From Agrobacterium tumefaciens (GTDB lineage Bacteria > Pseudomonadota > Alphaproteobacteria > Rhizobiales > Rhizobiaceae), in the NCBI RefSeq assembly GCF_000834635.1, contig NZ_JXQV01000030.1, forward strand, positions 248,001 to 312,000: DNA of 64,000 bases, given 5' to 3'. Shown piece by piece: positions 37,561-46,491 of this stretch. The number at the start of each line of letters is the position of its first letter. The first letter of the stretch is position 1. Made by a program: the position numbers and the translations under genes. The notes under the pieces are model-generated. The model was given only the letters and a program-made list of their open reading frames with translations. It was not told the DNA's origin and did no database searches.

Positions 37561-38358
37561 ATGCGTGATCTGTTGAATGATCTTACGGAAGGCCTGAGCC
37601 ATCCCGACCCCATTCGCCGTTCCCAAATCCAGATGCAGAAGCCGCTGCCGAAGCGCTTCTATAAGGATGTGAGCGTGGGTGAAACAGAGGAGGGTGCTTT
37701 CACCGTTCTTCTGGACGGAAAGACCATGCGCACGCCTGCCAAAAGCCCGCTTTCCGTGCCCACCCGTGCCCTGGCGCAGTTGCTGCGAGACGAATGGGAC
37801 GCACAGACAGAGGTCGTCGACCCCACGATCATGCCCGTTTCGCGCCACGTCAACACGGCCATTGATGGCATCGCCAGCGATCCGCAGGCTGTGTTCGAGG
37901 ATATACTGCGTTTTTCATCCAGCGATTTGCTCTGCTACCGTGCAGGCGAGCCGCAAGAACTGGTCGAGCGCCAATCCGATCAATGGGATCCCATTCTGGA
38001 CTGGGCGGCCAATACGCTGGGTGCACGTTTCATTCTCGTTGAGGGCGTCATCCATCAGGAACAGCCCCGCGAGGCAATCGCGGCCTTTGCCGTGACCCTG
38101 AGAAAATACGATACGCCAATCGAACTGGCCGCGCTCCACACCATGACGTCGCTGACCGGCTCGGCCATTCTTGCGGTCGCCCTGGCCGAAGAAGTGCGTG
38201 ATCTGGATGACATCTGGACGCTTGCGCATCTGGATGAAAACTGGACGGCGGAGCAATGGGGCGAGGACGAAGATGCCCAGATCCGCAATGCCAAGCGCCT
38301 TGTAGACATGCGCGCCGCCGTGGACGTCTTGCGGGCGGCACGTTCCGATCTCAAGTGA
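37561..38358 (+). CDS. ATP12-family F1-ATPase assembly chaperone
   Basis: 265 residues matching ATP12: RFYKDVSVGE, LDGKTMRTPAKSPL, SSDLLCYRA and DPILDWA blocks. The mitochondrial homologue binds the F1 alpha subunit during assembly; alphaproteobacterial copies are its relatives. Third gene of the rluC-like/HAD/ATP12 operon, an order widely conserved in Rhizobiales. Confidence 0.92.
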   Translation: MRDLLNDLTEGLSHPDPIRRSQIQMQKPLPKRFYKDVSVGETEEGAFTVLLDGKTMRTPAKSPLSVPTRALAQLLRDEWDAQTEVVDPTIMPVSRHVNTAIDGIASDPQAVFEDILRFSSSDLLCYRAGEPQELVERQSDQWDPILDWAANTLGARFILVEGVIHQEQPREAIAAFAVTLRKYDTPIELAALHTMTSLTGSAILAVALAEEVRDLDDIWTLAHLDENWTAEQWGEDEDAQIRNAKRLVDMRAAVDVLRAARSDLK

Positions 38359-38361
38359 CGC

Positions 38362-38382
38362 TTTAACGGTTTTCTAACCGTA
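38362..38382. repeat. Inverted repeat after ATP12 gene / CtrA-like box
   Basis: ACGGTT and AACCGT face each other across TTCT. The same stretch reads TTAA-N7-CTAAC, close to the CtrA recognition pattern. It lies between the ATP12 stop and the next gene; no T-run follows, so a terminator is doubtful. Confidence 0.35.
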
Positions 38383-38429
38383 AATGATGATGATGGATGC
38401 AGAGCCTGACGTTGGGGGAGGCGTCTATC

Positions 38430-38918
38430 ATGCATCACTCGCTAAAGCCTCTTTGCATACTTGTTCTGGCATCGCTCTCACTCATGTCTTTCAGACTTGA
38501 GACCGAGACGCGGGACGCCGATCGCTTGCTTTATGATGTACGGGGCGCTTTTGTCGCGGCGAGACCCGAAGTCTCCGCTGACTTGATGCAGACAATCCAC
38601 TACGAGATTTCAAGCGCCATACAGGCAACAACGCGGGATAAAACCCGGCCACGCGTGGTGCTGACGATCCGTCTTTTAAAGGTCACCAACACATCCTTGA
38701 TGTTTGGGGAGAGGGCGTCGGCGCGCGTTCTCGTACGCGCCGCAGCGGTGCAGACGGGCGAAGTGGTCGCGGAGACCACATTCACCGCCACCATACTCGG
38801 CCTCGACAGATCAACAATCCAGCGGGAACTTGCCAGCGGAATTGCCGAGAGGGTGATTACCGAGTTCCGCCTCGATAATCCCTCATTGGTCACCACAGCC
38901 CTGTTCCCAGGCCGGTAG
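38430..38918 (+). CDS. Secreted hypothetical protein
   Basis: 162 residues with a short signal-like N terminus (PLCILVLASLSLMSF) and a soluble remainder of alternating strands and helices (VVLTIRLLKVTNTSLMFG). No Cys lipobox and no known family. ATG 38430 has GGGGGAG upstream; ATG 38397 is in frame. It converges on fghA. Confidence 0.65.
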   Translation: MHHSLKPLCILVLASLSLMSFRLETETRDADRLLYDVRGAFVAARPEVSADLMQTIHYEISSAIQATTRDKTRPRVVLTIRLLKVTNTSLMFGERASARVLVRAAAVQTGEVVAETTFTATILGLDRSTIQRELASGIAERVITEFRLDNPSLVTTALFPGR

Positions 38919-38923
38919 CGCGA

Positions 38924-39757
38924 TCAGCCGAGCCGCTCGGCGTGCCACTTCAAATGATCATCCATGAATGTTGAGATGAAATAGTAGGAGTGGTCGTAGC
39001 GTTCATGCATGCGCAGCGTCAGATCAATGTCGGTGCCCTTGATTGCCTCTTCGAACAGCCATGGCCGAAGACCTGTCTCGAGGAAGTTGTCCGCTTTGCC
39101 TTGATCGATCAGGAACTCCGGGAATCGTGCGCCGTCTTCCACCAATGCGCATGCGTCGTATTGGCGCCATGCAGCTTGGTCTTTGCCGAGATATTTCTCA
39201 AATGCAGGCGCTGACCAGTCAGCAGATGAGGGCGCCACAATGGGAGCGAAAGCCGAGCAGCTTTTGAAACGCTCAGGGTTTTTCAGCGCTATGGTCATGG
39301 CGCCATGTCCACCCATGGAATGCCCGAAAACGCCTTGGCGGTTCATATCAACGCGGAATTGTTCGGCAATAAGGGCAGGGAGTTCCTGCGTTACATAGCT
39401 GTACATCTGGTAATGCGCCGCCCACGGCGCCTCGGTCGCATCCAGGTAAAAGCCTGCGCCCTTGCCCATCTGCCAGTTGGTCAGCTCGTCTGCGACGTCG
39501 TTGCCGCGTGGGCTCGTGTCCGGGCATACGATGATGAGGCCAAGCTCTGATGCCATGCGACGATATTCACCCTTGTCCATCACGTTGGCATGGGTGCAGG
39601 TCAATCCGGAAAGATACCAGAGTACGGGGCAGGGCTCGTGAATGGCTTTTGGCGGAACATAGACGGCGAAGGTCATCTCGCATTGATTGACATCTGAATC
39701 GTGGGAAAAGACGCCCTGCATGCCGCCGAACGCGGTATTCTGAGAAATGATTTTCAT
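38924..39757 (-). CDS. fghA: S-formylglutathione hydrolase
   Basis: 277-residue alpha/beta hydrolase with the nucleophile in GHSMGGHGAM and C-terminal DHSYYFISTF carrying the catalytic His. It releases formate from S-formylglutathione in glutathione-dependent formaldehyde oxidation. Start ATG 39757 (MKIISQNTAF) fits the family; upstream frame lacks similarity. The dehydrogenase partner is not in the window. Confidence 0.95.
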   Translation of the reverse strand: MKIISQNTAFGGMQGVFSHDSDVNQCEMTFAVYVPPKAIHEPCPVLWYLSGLTCTHANVMDKGEYRRMASELGLIIVCPDTSPRGNDVADELTNWQMGKGAGFYLDATEAPWAAHYQMYSYVTQELPALIAEQFRVDMNRQGVFGHSMGGHGAMTIALKNPERFKSCSAFAPIVAPSSADWSAPAFEKYLGKDQAAWRQYDACALVEDGARFPEFLIDQGKADNFLETGLRPWLFEEAIKGTDIDLTLRMHERYDHSYYFISTFMDDHLKWHAERLG

Positions 39758-39782
39758 GGGATTCCTGTTTTGATTGAGACGA

Positions 39783-40445
39783 TCAGCCAGCGAGGGATAC
39801 TGCGGCATTAACAGCCGCTGCCACCAGCACGGTGTTGAAGAAGAACGACACGATGGAGTGCACAAGCACAAGCTTTCGCATGGATGTCGTCGTTATGGTC
39901 ACATCCGATGTTTGCGCTGTCATGCCTATGACGATTGAGAAATAGAGAAATTCGTAAATTCCGGGTTCTTTCGTCTCAGGAAACTCCATCCCGCCGCGCA
40001 TTTGCTGCTTCCCACCAATCTTTGCCGGACGCCAGAACACATGGGCGTAGTGCATCGCGGTCATTGTATGGATGGTCAGCCAGCCGAAAACGACTGAGAG
40101 AATTGCGAGTGACAGCGACCAGATCGTTTCGCCACTCGTATGATTAAGCGCACTGAAAAGCGATACGACCGCAACGCCGACGGCAAGACACGCGATCGCA
40201 ATAATCACGAATGTGGGCAGATCATCGCTATCGGCATACGCCTTCAAATGGGCCGCGGTGAGACGCGGAAGCCGGAATAACAAGCCAATGAGATAGGTCA
40301 GGAAGAAAACGATGACAGCGCCTTCGACCGCCAGAGATGGTCTGATAATCAGCGCGCCGATCAGCACCAGTGCACTCAGCAAAATCGCAATGATGAATGA
40401 GCGGTGGCGCTGGAAATTATGGACCGGCGGCTGAGTGGTTTTCAT
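39783..40445 (-). CDS. DUF1345 membrane protein
   Basis: 220 residues with about six membrane helices. GIYEFLYFSIVIGMTAQTSDV is the conserved DUF1345 core near the C-terminal third, and HYAHVFW precedes it. Function unknown. Same strand as fghA (25 bases upstream) and YaiI-like gene (10 bases downstream). Confidence 0.88.
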   Translation of the reverse strand: MKTTQPPVHNFQRHRSFIIAILLSALVLIGALIIRPSLAVEGAVIVFFLTYLIGLLFRLPRLTAAHLKAYADSDDLPTFVIIAIACLAVGVAVVSLFSALNHTSGETIWSLSLAILSVVFGWLTIHTMTAMHYAHVFWRPAKIGGKQQMRGGMEFPETKEPGIYEFLYFSIVIGMTAQTSDVTITTTSMRKLVLVHSIVSFFFNTVLVAAAVNAAVSLAG

Positions 40446-40455
40446 GATCGTGTTC

Positions 40456-40911
40456 CTAGGCATTGCCTTTTTTGGCACGACGGCAAAGGCGGTCAAGTGT
40501 CTCCAGAAACTGTGACCGGTCGCGCGGTGAAAATGCCGCGTTATAACCCTTGCTTTCACCCGTTTCGCGCAAATGCGCGCCGAGATCACGCATCGCTGTT
40601 GCCATGCCGATGTTTGTCTTATCGAAAATCCGGCCGGTCGGTCCGGTCACCTGCGCACCATTGGCGACGCAACGCCCAGCCAAGGGGACGTCCGCCGTAA
40701 TAACGATATCGTCTTCGCCGGCACGTTCGGCAATCCAGTCATCGGCCGCATCGAATGAGCTTGAAACAATGACGTTCTTGACCATAGGGTCGCGGGAAGG
40801 GCGCAAACCAGAATTGGCAACGAACGTCACTTCCAGCCCGTGCCGTTCCGCAACCTTCAAAATCTCCGCTTTCACAGGGCAGGCATCGGCATCAACGTAA
40901 ATCTGCGGCAT
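40456..40911 (-). CDS. YaiI/YqxD (DUF188) family protein
   Basis: 151 residues starting PQIYVDADACPVK, the invariant N terminus of DUF188, a PIN-like fold with conserved Asp residues (DADACP, ITADVPLA). A nuclease role is suggested by fold but not proven. Start ATG 40911; a longer frame reaches 40971. Confidence 0.92.
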   Translation of the reverse strand: MPQIYVDADACPVKAEILKVAERHGLEVTFVANSGLRPSRDPMVKNVIVSSSFDAADDWIAERAGEDDIVITADVPLAGRCVANGAQVTGPTGRIFDKTNIGMATAMRDLGAHLRETGESKGYNAAFSPRDRSQFLETLDRLCRRAKKGNA

Positions 40912-41039
40912 GGTTCTCTTCTCAAGCTCAGTGTTCAAATCGCTTTTAGAAGGGTGGGTCGCAATTCCCAAGCGCTATTTGCGGCGGATGACCAAAGCCA
41001 CGATTTGGCGGGATTTCAGGTAAGTGGAAACGGCAAATT

Positions 41040-41645
41040 TCAACGCCCCTGAAGCGATGTCGTCGCTCGTATTCCCTCGGCAACCTGTGTGACGACCAGT
41101 TCCAGCTCCTCGCGTGTCGCGCCGTCTTTGGCTTGAACGGAAAGCCCTTGCAGCACGGTTGCGAGATAACGGGCGAGGGCATCCGCGCGATCCTCATCAA
41201 GCCATCGCAAAATGGCACGCTTGATCGTTTCGCGCATATCGTTCCGTCGTTTGGTCAGTTCCAAAGCCAGCTCTGAATGGTCTGGCGAAACCTGGACCAT
41301 TCCGCTGGACACCATGCAGCCTTTTTCTCCCTCAGCGGATGTCACGGCCTGAATAGCCTTGCGCAGCATGGTCTCCACGGCCTGTGGCAATTCCGACGCT
41401 TCACCAAGATCGGTAAGAGCACCCGGCATACCGAAATATCGGTCCAGCGCCTCCCTATAAAGCCCGGCCTTGCTGCCAAATGCGGCATAGAGGCTGGGTG
41501 GTGCGATGCCAATCGCCGACGTCAGATCGCTCAGCGACACCCCTTCATAGCCGTGGCGCCAGAAGAGATGCATGGCCGTTTCAATGGCCTTGTCTCTATC
41601 AAAGGTTCGGGGGCCGCTACGCCGCTTTCGTATAATCTTGTCCAT
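41040..41645 (-). CDS. TetR-family transcriptional regulator
   Basis: 201 residues. N-terminal helix-turn-helix about 15-60 (LSDLTSAIGIAPPSLYAAFGSKAGLYREA), and a C-terminal ligand/dimer domain ending in a coiled helix. ATG 41645 is used; a GTG at 41654 is possible, and both overlap an operator-like element. Divergent from the secreted hydrolase at 41812, which it probably represses together with itself. Confidence 0.9.
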   Translation of the reverse strand: MDKIIRKRRSGPRTFDRDKAIETAMHLFWRHGYEGVSLSDLTSAIGIAPPSLYAAFGSKAGLYREALDRYFGMPGALTDLGEASELPQAVETMLRKAIQAVTSAEGEKGCMVSSGMVQVSPDHSELALELTKRRNDMRETIKRAILRWLDEDRADALARYLATVLQGLSVQAKDGATREELELVVTQVAEGIRATTSLQGR

Positions 41646-41647
41646 AG

Positions 41648-41702
41648 TGATCACTAAAGATCACTTGACACAAAAAATCAAGCCGATAACCTTTAGTGAT
41701 CA
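41648..41702. promoter_or_regulatory. Paired operator for the divergent TetR regulator
   Basis: TGATCACTAAAG (41648-41659) and its exact inverted copy CTTTAGTGATCA (41691-41702) flank a 31-base spacer. The first copy overlaps the regulator's start codon region; the second faces the hydrolase gene. Two 12-base copies in opposite orientation between divergent genes are the expected layout of a TetR operator pair. Confidence 0.65.
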
Positions 41703-41811
41703 ATACAGATAAGCGCGGAAATATCGTCCGGGCTGCTCAATATCGAATTTCGGAGCCTCGGCCCATCCTCCTAATCATAGGCTCCGGCAACACAAGCAAG
41801 GATTTTGTCTG

Positions 41812-42723
41812 ATGACATTGAAGTACTTGATCGGAATGGTACGAACATTGACTGTCTCCATTCTCATCGTTGGTTTCGCTTCTGCTGCAAAGGCAGACGG
41901 CAAAAACTACACCGTCGTGTCCTCCGATGGGGTGGCCATCGCCGTTCAGGAGGCCGGAAATCCTGACGGCAGGCCGATCGTCTTCATTCATGGTCTCCTC
42001 GGTAGCCGCCTCAACTGGGAGGAGCAAACACGCAGTCCGGCATTGCAGCAATATCGGCTAATCACCTACGACCTGCGTGGCCACGGGCTGTCTGAAAAGC
42101 CGGATAGTGCGGAATCTTACAAAGACGGACGTCGCTGGGCTGATGATCTTGCCGCGGTACTGACGGCCAGCGACGCCAGAGAGCCTGTGGTCGTCGGGTG
42201 GTCTCTGGGAGGCGTGGTGATATCGAACTACCTCGCTGCCCATGGCGACGCGAAAATTGGCGGCATCATCTATGTTGACGGCGTCATCGAACTCAGCGCG
42301 GCTTTAATTACTCCTCATTCCGAGGTCTATGAGGGCTTGGCTTCCGAGGACTTGAAGACGCACCTTGATACCGTGCGAACATTCCTCGCTCTGTGCTTTG
42401 AAATCCAGCCAGATTCAGCAACGTTCGAGCGTCTCCTGTCCAATGCCGCAATGGCATCCTGGGTCATGACAAAAACCGTGCCATCAATGACGGTTTCCGT
42501 CGCTGAGGGACTGCCAAAGGCCAAAGTGCCGGTACTGTTGCTATATGGCGGCAAGGACAATCTGGTAAAGCCAGAGCCGAGCATTGCGCGCGCCAAGGCG
42601 CTTAGTCGAGGCGTCCAGTCCAAGATCTATCCGGACTCCGGCCATGCACCGTTTCTGGAAGAAGCGACCCAATTCAATCAAGATCTGTCTGAATTCGTCA
42701 ATTCCATCAATGACGAGAGATAA
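41812..42723 (+). CDS. Secreted alpha/beta hydrolase
   Basis: 303 residues with a signal peptide (about 1-29, ending in SAAKA), then an alpha/beta hydrolase fold: oxyanion HGLLGSRLNW, nucleophile Ser in GWSLGG, Asp in LYGGKDNLV, His in SGHAPF. Likely a periplasmic esterase or epoxide/haloalkane-like hydrolase; substrate unknown. Divergent TetR gene suggests induction by a ligand. Confidence 0.9.
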   Translation: MTLKYLIGMVRTLTVSILIVGFASAAKADGKNYTVVSSDGVAIAVQEAGNPDGRPIVFIHGLLGSRLNWEEQTRSPALQQYRLITYDLRGHGLSEKPDSAESYKDGRRWADDLAAVLTASDAREPVVVGWSLGGVVISNYLAAHGDAKIGGIIYVDGVIELSAALITPHSEVYEGLASEDLKTHLDTVRTFLALCFEIQPDSATFERLLSNAAMASWVMTKTVPSMTVSVAEGLPKAKVPVLLLYGGKDNLVKPEPSIARAKALSRGVQSKIYPDSGHAPFLEEATQFNQDLSEFVNSINDER

Positions 42724-42731
42724 GTGGCGTC

Positions 42732-42751
42732 GGGGCAAGTTCTCTTGCCCC
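42732..42751 (+). terminator. Hairpin after the secreted hydrolase
   Basis: GGGGCAAG and CTTGCCCC form a perfect eight-pair stem with a TTCT loop, nine bases past the hydrolase stop. No T-run follows, so it is a weak intrinsic terminator at best or an mRNA 3' stabiliser. Confidence 0.45.
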
Positions 42752-43052
42752 GTTCCGCGAACGTCCATACAGCTCCTAAAGGCGAGGGTGCGCTATGGAG
42801 AGTCAGATACGCTCGATACGATCTTCAATCGCTGTGGTGTCAATGGACCGGGGAGAGTATTGACACATCAGAACTTTGGCAGCCGCAAGAAGCACAAAGA
42901 TCACGTCGATACCACTACAGCAAATATCACATAAGATATATTATGGAACTTTTTGATATCTATATCTGGCAGATTGCCATTAAAAGCTCATCAATCAGGC
43001 ACCAAAAGAACCATGATATGCCATCGCCTTAAGTGGAAAACCTCCACCGCAA
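42752..43052. other. Gene-free stretch
   Basis: About 300 bases between the hydrolase hairpin and the CLC gene 3' end. Its second half is AT-rich. No convincing coding frame or RNA is seen; open frames here lack ribosome sites and protein-like composition. It holds the inverted repeat at 42837-42866. Confidence 0.6.
42837..42866. repeat. Perfect inverted repeat GTGTCAAT-N14-ATTGACAC
   Basis: Eight of eight pairs with a 14-base GC-rich centre. Symmetric arms with about two-turn centre spacing look like a regulator site, but no gene starts close by on either strand. Confidence 0.5.
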
Positions 43053-44834
43053 TCATATCTCTCCCGATGCTTCACGGCGTCTGATGTCGAGCTCTTCTGT
43101 GTAGCGTCGCAGCGTGTGGCTTTCTGTGAGCAGTCCAATCGGTCTGTTTTCGATCTTGTCGTTGACCACCGCCAGCGCTTCGCTCTCCGTGGTGTCAAAC
43201 AAGGCTGCGGCTTGGCGGGCGTTCATCGTTGGAAGAAGCACGTCGCTTTTGTAACGTAGATAGGCTTCCAGGCTTATCTGCGTTGCGTCGCGTTCCATCG
43301 GGTCTGCATAGATTTCCGCCACCAGGACGATGCCGGCGTAGCGCCCGTCATCATGCACCATGATCACGCGTTGCGTCGACCCTAAGGAGAACTCCTCCTT
43401 GAACGCTGGCAAGCCCATGCTGACCTTTGCCGTGCGGACGTCTGGACGCATGATCTTGCCGACCGTCAGGTCACGTATCCAACCGATATCGTGAGCACTG
43501 CGGATGCTTTCTCCGCGAAGATGAAAGCGCCACGTGGCGAAGGAGTAACCAAATGTCGTGCGCACAACCAGCGACGTTGTGATGACTGCCGCCAAGACCA
43601 GCACGGTGATCTGAAAGTCCCCTGTCAGCTCCAGAGCCAGAAATGTCATGGTCAATGGCCCACCGATGATGGCTGCCGCAAAGGCGCTCATGCCGATCAC
43701 GGCGTAAACGATGGGCTGAGTGTCGACATATCCAATGTAAGGCGCGCAGATGGCGAAGATCTTGCCGATCAACGAGCCCATGAACAGCGAGGCGAAGAAA
43801 AGTCCACCTCTGAAGCTGGAGCCGATAGAAATCGCGCTCGCCGCCGCCTTGAGCAGGAAAATCCCGATCAAACCAGCCAGCGTCATGTTGGCGTCGAGGT
43901 TGAGATGCAGCGCGCCGTGGCCGCTGGATAGAACCTGTGGCGAAATGAGTGCCAAAGCACCTACGGCAACGCCGCCAATGGCTGGGCGCAGCCAGATGGG
44001 AATTCTGCTTTTTCGTGCAGATTCCTCGATGAATGAGACCGTTTGCATCAGCACGATGCCCACGCCGGCGCAGACCATGCCGAGGAAAATTGCAGGCACA
44101 TAATCCGGCGGCGTCACTTCGCTGGTGCCGAAGATGTCGATGCTCAGACCATGCTGCGATAGTAACCCAGCAACAATGGTCGAGACCAGCGCCGAGACAA
44201 TCAATGGCGCAAGCGTCACAATGGTATAGCTGCCGATAATCAGCTCGATGGCGTAGAAGGCGCCAGTCAGTGGGGCGTTGAAGGCGGCTGCAATTGCACC
44301 TGCTGCGCCGCAGCCAACGAGGATACGCATATCCCCTCGCCGCATTTTCAGGTTTACGCCGAGCTTGGACGCGATGCCGCTGGCCACCTGTGTGTAGCCA
44401 GCTTCCAGTCCGACCGAGGCACCAAACCCGTTGGAAATGATGTTTTGAATGCAAACTATGAGACTGTCGGTCAGGGAAAGGCGACCGCCATGAAGCGCGT
44501 TAGCCTCGATCGGGTCGATCATCGGCTTCTTGCGGGTTCTGGAAATGACGAACATGAAGCCGCCGAGGAGAATCCCGCCCATCACGGGACCGGCCAGCAC
44601 GATCCAGCTGGACAGATCGCTGCTACTGAGCCTCTCTACGCCAAAGATGATGACGTGCAGTTGCGTGGCGATTGCGCTGATCAGGACGACGAAAACGCCT
44701 GCGCATGCACCGACTAAGATTGCGAGGAATACAAGTGCAAGCTCACCCCGGCGGAAAACGGCGCGAAGACGCGTTGTTCGCAGATTATCGAAGAAGCTTG
44801 AAAGGCTGGGTGCGCGGAAGGGTTTTGTAGACAT
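43053..44834 (-). CDS. CLC-family chloride channel/transporter with CBS domains
   Basis: 593 residues: CLC membrane domain (about 35-440) and a C-terminal cytoplasmic pair of CBS-like repeats (about 465-580). Gating-Glu loop reads GLEAGYTQ (Glu144) rather than GxEGP, and the usual GSGIP is replaced around DPIEANALHGG (107-117). GGLFFASLF replaces GxFxP. It may carry an anion other than chloride. ATG 44834 follows GGAGG. Confidence 0.9.
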   Translation of the reverse strand: MSTKPFRAPSLSSFFDNLRTTRLRAVFRRGELALVFLAILVGACAGVFVVLISAIATQLHVIIFGVERLSSSDLSSWIVLAGPVMGGILLGGFMFVISRTRKKPMIDPIEANALHGGRLSLTDSLIVCIQNIISNGFGASVGLEAGYTQVASGIASKLGVNLKMRRGDMRILVGCGAAGAIAAAFNAPLTGAFYAIELIIGSYTIVTLAPLIVSALVSTIVAGLLSQHGLSIDIFGTSEVTPPDYVPAIFLGMVCAGVGIVLMQTVSFIEESARKSRIPIWLRPAIGGVAVGALALISPQVLSSGHGALHLNLDANMTLAGLIGIFLLKAAASAISIGSSFRGGLFFASLFMGSLIGKIFAICAPYIGYVDTQPIVYAVIGMSAFAAAIIGGPLTMTFLALELTGDFQITVLVLAAVITTSLVVRTTFGYSFATWRFHLRGESIRSAHDIGWIRDLTVGKIMRPDVRTAKVSMGLPAFKEEFSLGSTQRVIMVHDDGRYAGIVLVAEIYADPMERDATQISLEAYLRYKSDVLLPTMNARQAAALFDTTESEALAVVNDKIENRPIGLLTESHTLRRYTEELDIRRREASGEI

Positions 44835-44867
44835 GAAGTTCCTCCGGCATTTCAAAACGCCCGTGAA

Positions 44868-45698
44868 TTACGAATCCTGAGCGGCGACGTCGATTTCAAG
44901 TTGCATCTGGTCATAGCCAGGCTGAACGTGATCAGGCGTTTCGCGCATGACTGTGTCGTAATCAAGTGGCGTGTGCATATGCGTCAGCACGGCGCGTCTG
45001 GGATTAAGCTTTTCGATCCAGCCGAGCGCCTGTTCAAGCGAGAGATGGCTTGGGTGATATGTGTACTGCAGCGTATCGATGATCAGAAGATCAAGCCCCA
45101 GAAGCTTCGCGACAGAGTCTGGCGGAAAATCGCTGACATCCGTGCAGTAGGCGACATCGCCGATACGAAAACCTAGCGAATGCGTGTCGCCATGCTGCTG
45201 CATATGCGGCATGAAATGAATGGTTCCGCCTGCCCCGCTGATTGCAATTGGCGTATCCATATTGGCAATCAGGTGGCCATCTATGATGGGTGGGTAATTG
45301 CTGCCCGGCGGCGTTTCCAGACAATAGGGAAATCCATCTCGAATACGCTGCATCGTAATGGCGTCTGCATAGATGGGAACGCGTTTTCTGGTGGAGATGA
45401 AATATCCGCGCAGGTCATCAATGCCGTGCAAATGGTCTGCATGGGCATGAGTGTAAAGCACGGCATCGATGTTCGACACTTTCGCCGCTACCATCTGGGC
45501 GCGGAGATCGGGCCCGGTGTCTATGATAACGGTGGTAACGCCGCCATCGGGCGCAATCTGTTCGACCATGAGGGCGGCACGACTGCGTTGGTTTTTCGGG
45601 TTTTTCGGGTCGCAAGCTCCCCAGTCGCCGTTGATCCGCGGCACGCCGGGAGACGAGCCACAACCAAGTATCGTAAACCGACGCCGAAAGCCTGCCAC
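44868..45698 (-). CDS. Metallo-beta-lactamase-fold hydrolase (PhnP/RNase Z-like)
   Basis: 276 residues with the metal motif THAHADHLHG and later His/Asp ligands (HGDTHSLG, CTDVSDFP, THMHTP). N-terminal ILGCGSSPGVPR is typical of the PhnP-like cyclic phosphodiesterase branch. Substrate unknown. Starts at GTG 45698, three bases after the tatD stop, with AAGGTG upstream; the pair is co-transcribed and conserved in Rhizobiales. Confidence 0.9.
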   Translation of the reverse strand: MAGFRRRFTILGCGSSPGVPRINGDWGACDPKNPKNQRSRAALMVEQIAPDGGVTTVIIDTGPDLRAQMVAAKVSNIDAVLYTHAHADHLHGIDDLRGYFISTRKRVPIYADAITMQRIRDGFPYCLETPPGSNYPPIIDGHLIANMDTPIAISGAGGTIHFMPHMQQHGDTHSLGFRIGDVAYCTDVSDFPPDSVAKLLGLDLLIIDTLQYTYHPSHLSLEQALGWIEKLNPRRAVLTHMHTPLDYDTVMRETPDHVQPGYDQMQLEIDVAAQDS

Positions 45699-45701
45699 AG
45701 C

Positions 45702-46484
45702 CTACACCTTTGTCATTTTCGAAAAGCAGCGAAAGGCGTTTTCCGTCGTGATCTTCGCCATCTCGTCAAAGCTGATGCCATGAACCTCAGCCAGAACTTC
45801 CGCCGTGTTGACTACGTAGGATGGTTCGTTGCGCTTTCCGCGCCAGCGTTTCGGCGCAAGGTAAGGCGCGTCCGTTTCCACCAGCAAACGATCCAATGGC
45901 ACTGTCGCGGCGATATCGCGGATATCCTGCGACTTGGGAAATGTCAGAATGCCCGAGAACGAGACGTATCCACCCAGTTCCACTCCCACCTTCGCCAATT
46001 CCGGTCCGGCCGAAAAGCAATGCAGAATGAAGGGGAATGCCCCCTTCCCGCTTTCCTCACGCAAGATCTCGATCATGTCATCATCGGCACTGCGGCTGTG
46101 AATGACAAGCGGAAGCTGCGTCACTCTCGCAGCTTCGATATGACGTCGCAGGCCGGTTTTCTGATCCTCCGGCTTTTGCGTGTCGTAGAAGTAATCGAGA
46201 CCCGCCTCGCCGATTGCAACAATCTTGTCGTGGCTGTTAGCCAGCCGCACCAGATCGTCAGTCGTAATGTCGAGTTCTTCATCCGCATTGTTGGGATGCG
46301 TGCCGACAGAGCAGAACACGGACGAATATTTGTCCGCGATCTTCAAAAGCTCCGGTAGCCGCGCCACGCGGGTGGAGATCGTTACCATCTGTGCGACGCC
46401 CGATGCGTGAGCGCGCGCGATGAGATCATCGCGCTCCTCATCAAAATCGGCAAAATCCAGATGGCAATGGGTATCAATCAGCAT
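45702..46484 (-). CDS. tatD: TatD-family deoxyribonuclease
   Basis: 260 residues, TIM-barrel metal hydrolase: N-terminal THCHLDF (HxH), GEAGLDYF, and ETDAPYLAPKRWRGKRNEP near the C terminus. Homologues are 3'-5' DNases with proofreading roles. ATG 46484 lies seven bases after the metG stop, so it follows metG in one operon. Confidence 0.93.
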   Translation of the reverse strand: MLIDTHCHLDFADFDEERDDLIARAHASGVAQMVTISTRVARLPELLKIADKYSSVFCSVGTHPNNADEELDITTDDLVRLANSHDKIVAIGEAGLDYFYDTQKPEDQKTGLRRHIEAARVTQLPLVIHSRSADDDMIEILREESGKGAFPFILHCFSAGPELAKVGVELGGYVSFSGILTFPKSQDIRDIAATVPLDRLLVETDAPYLAPKRWRGKRNEPSYVVNTAEVLAEVHGISFDEMAKITTENAFRCFSKMTKV

Positions 46485-46491
46485 GTTCAGT

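Noticed and set aside
43471-44454. 327-codon frame within the CLC gene
   Set aside because: Same-strand frame-shifted shadow rich in Arg, His and Trp; the CLC frame is clearly the real one.
45180-46358. 392-codon plus-strand frame across the metallo-hydrolase and tatD genes
   Set aside because: Antisense to two recognised genes, no similarity.
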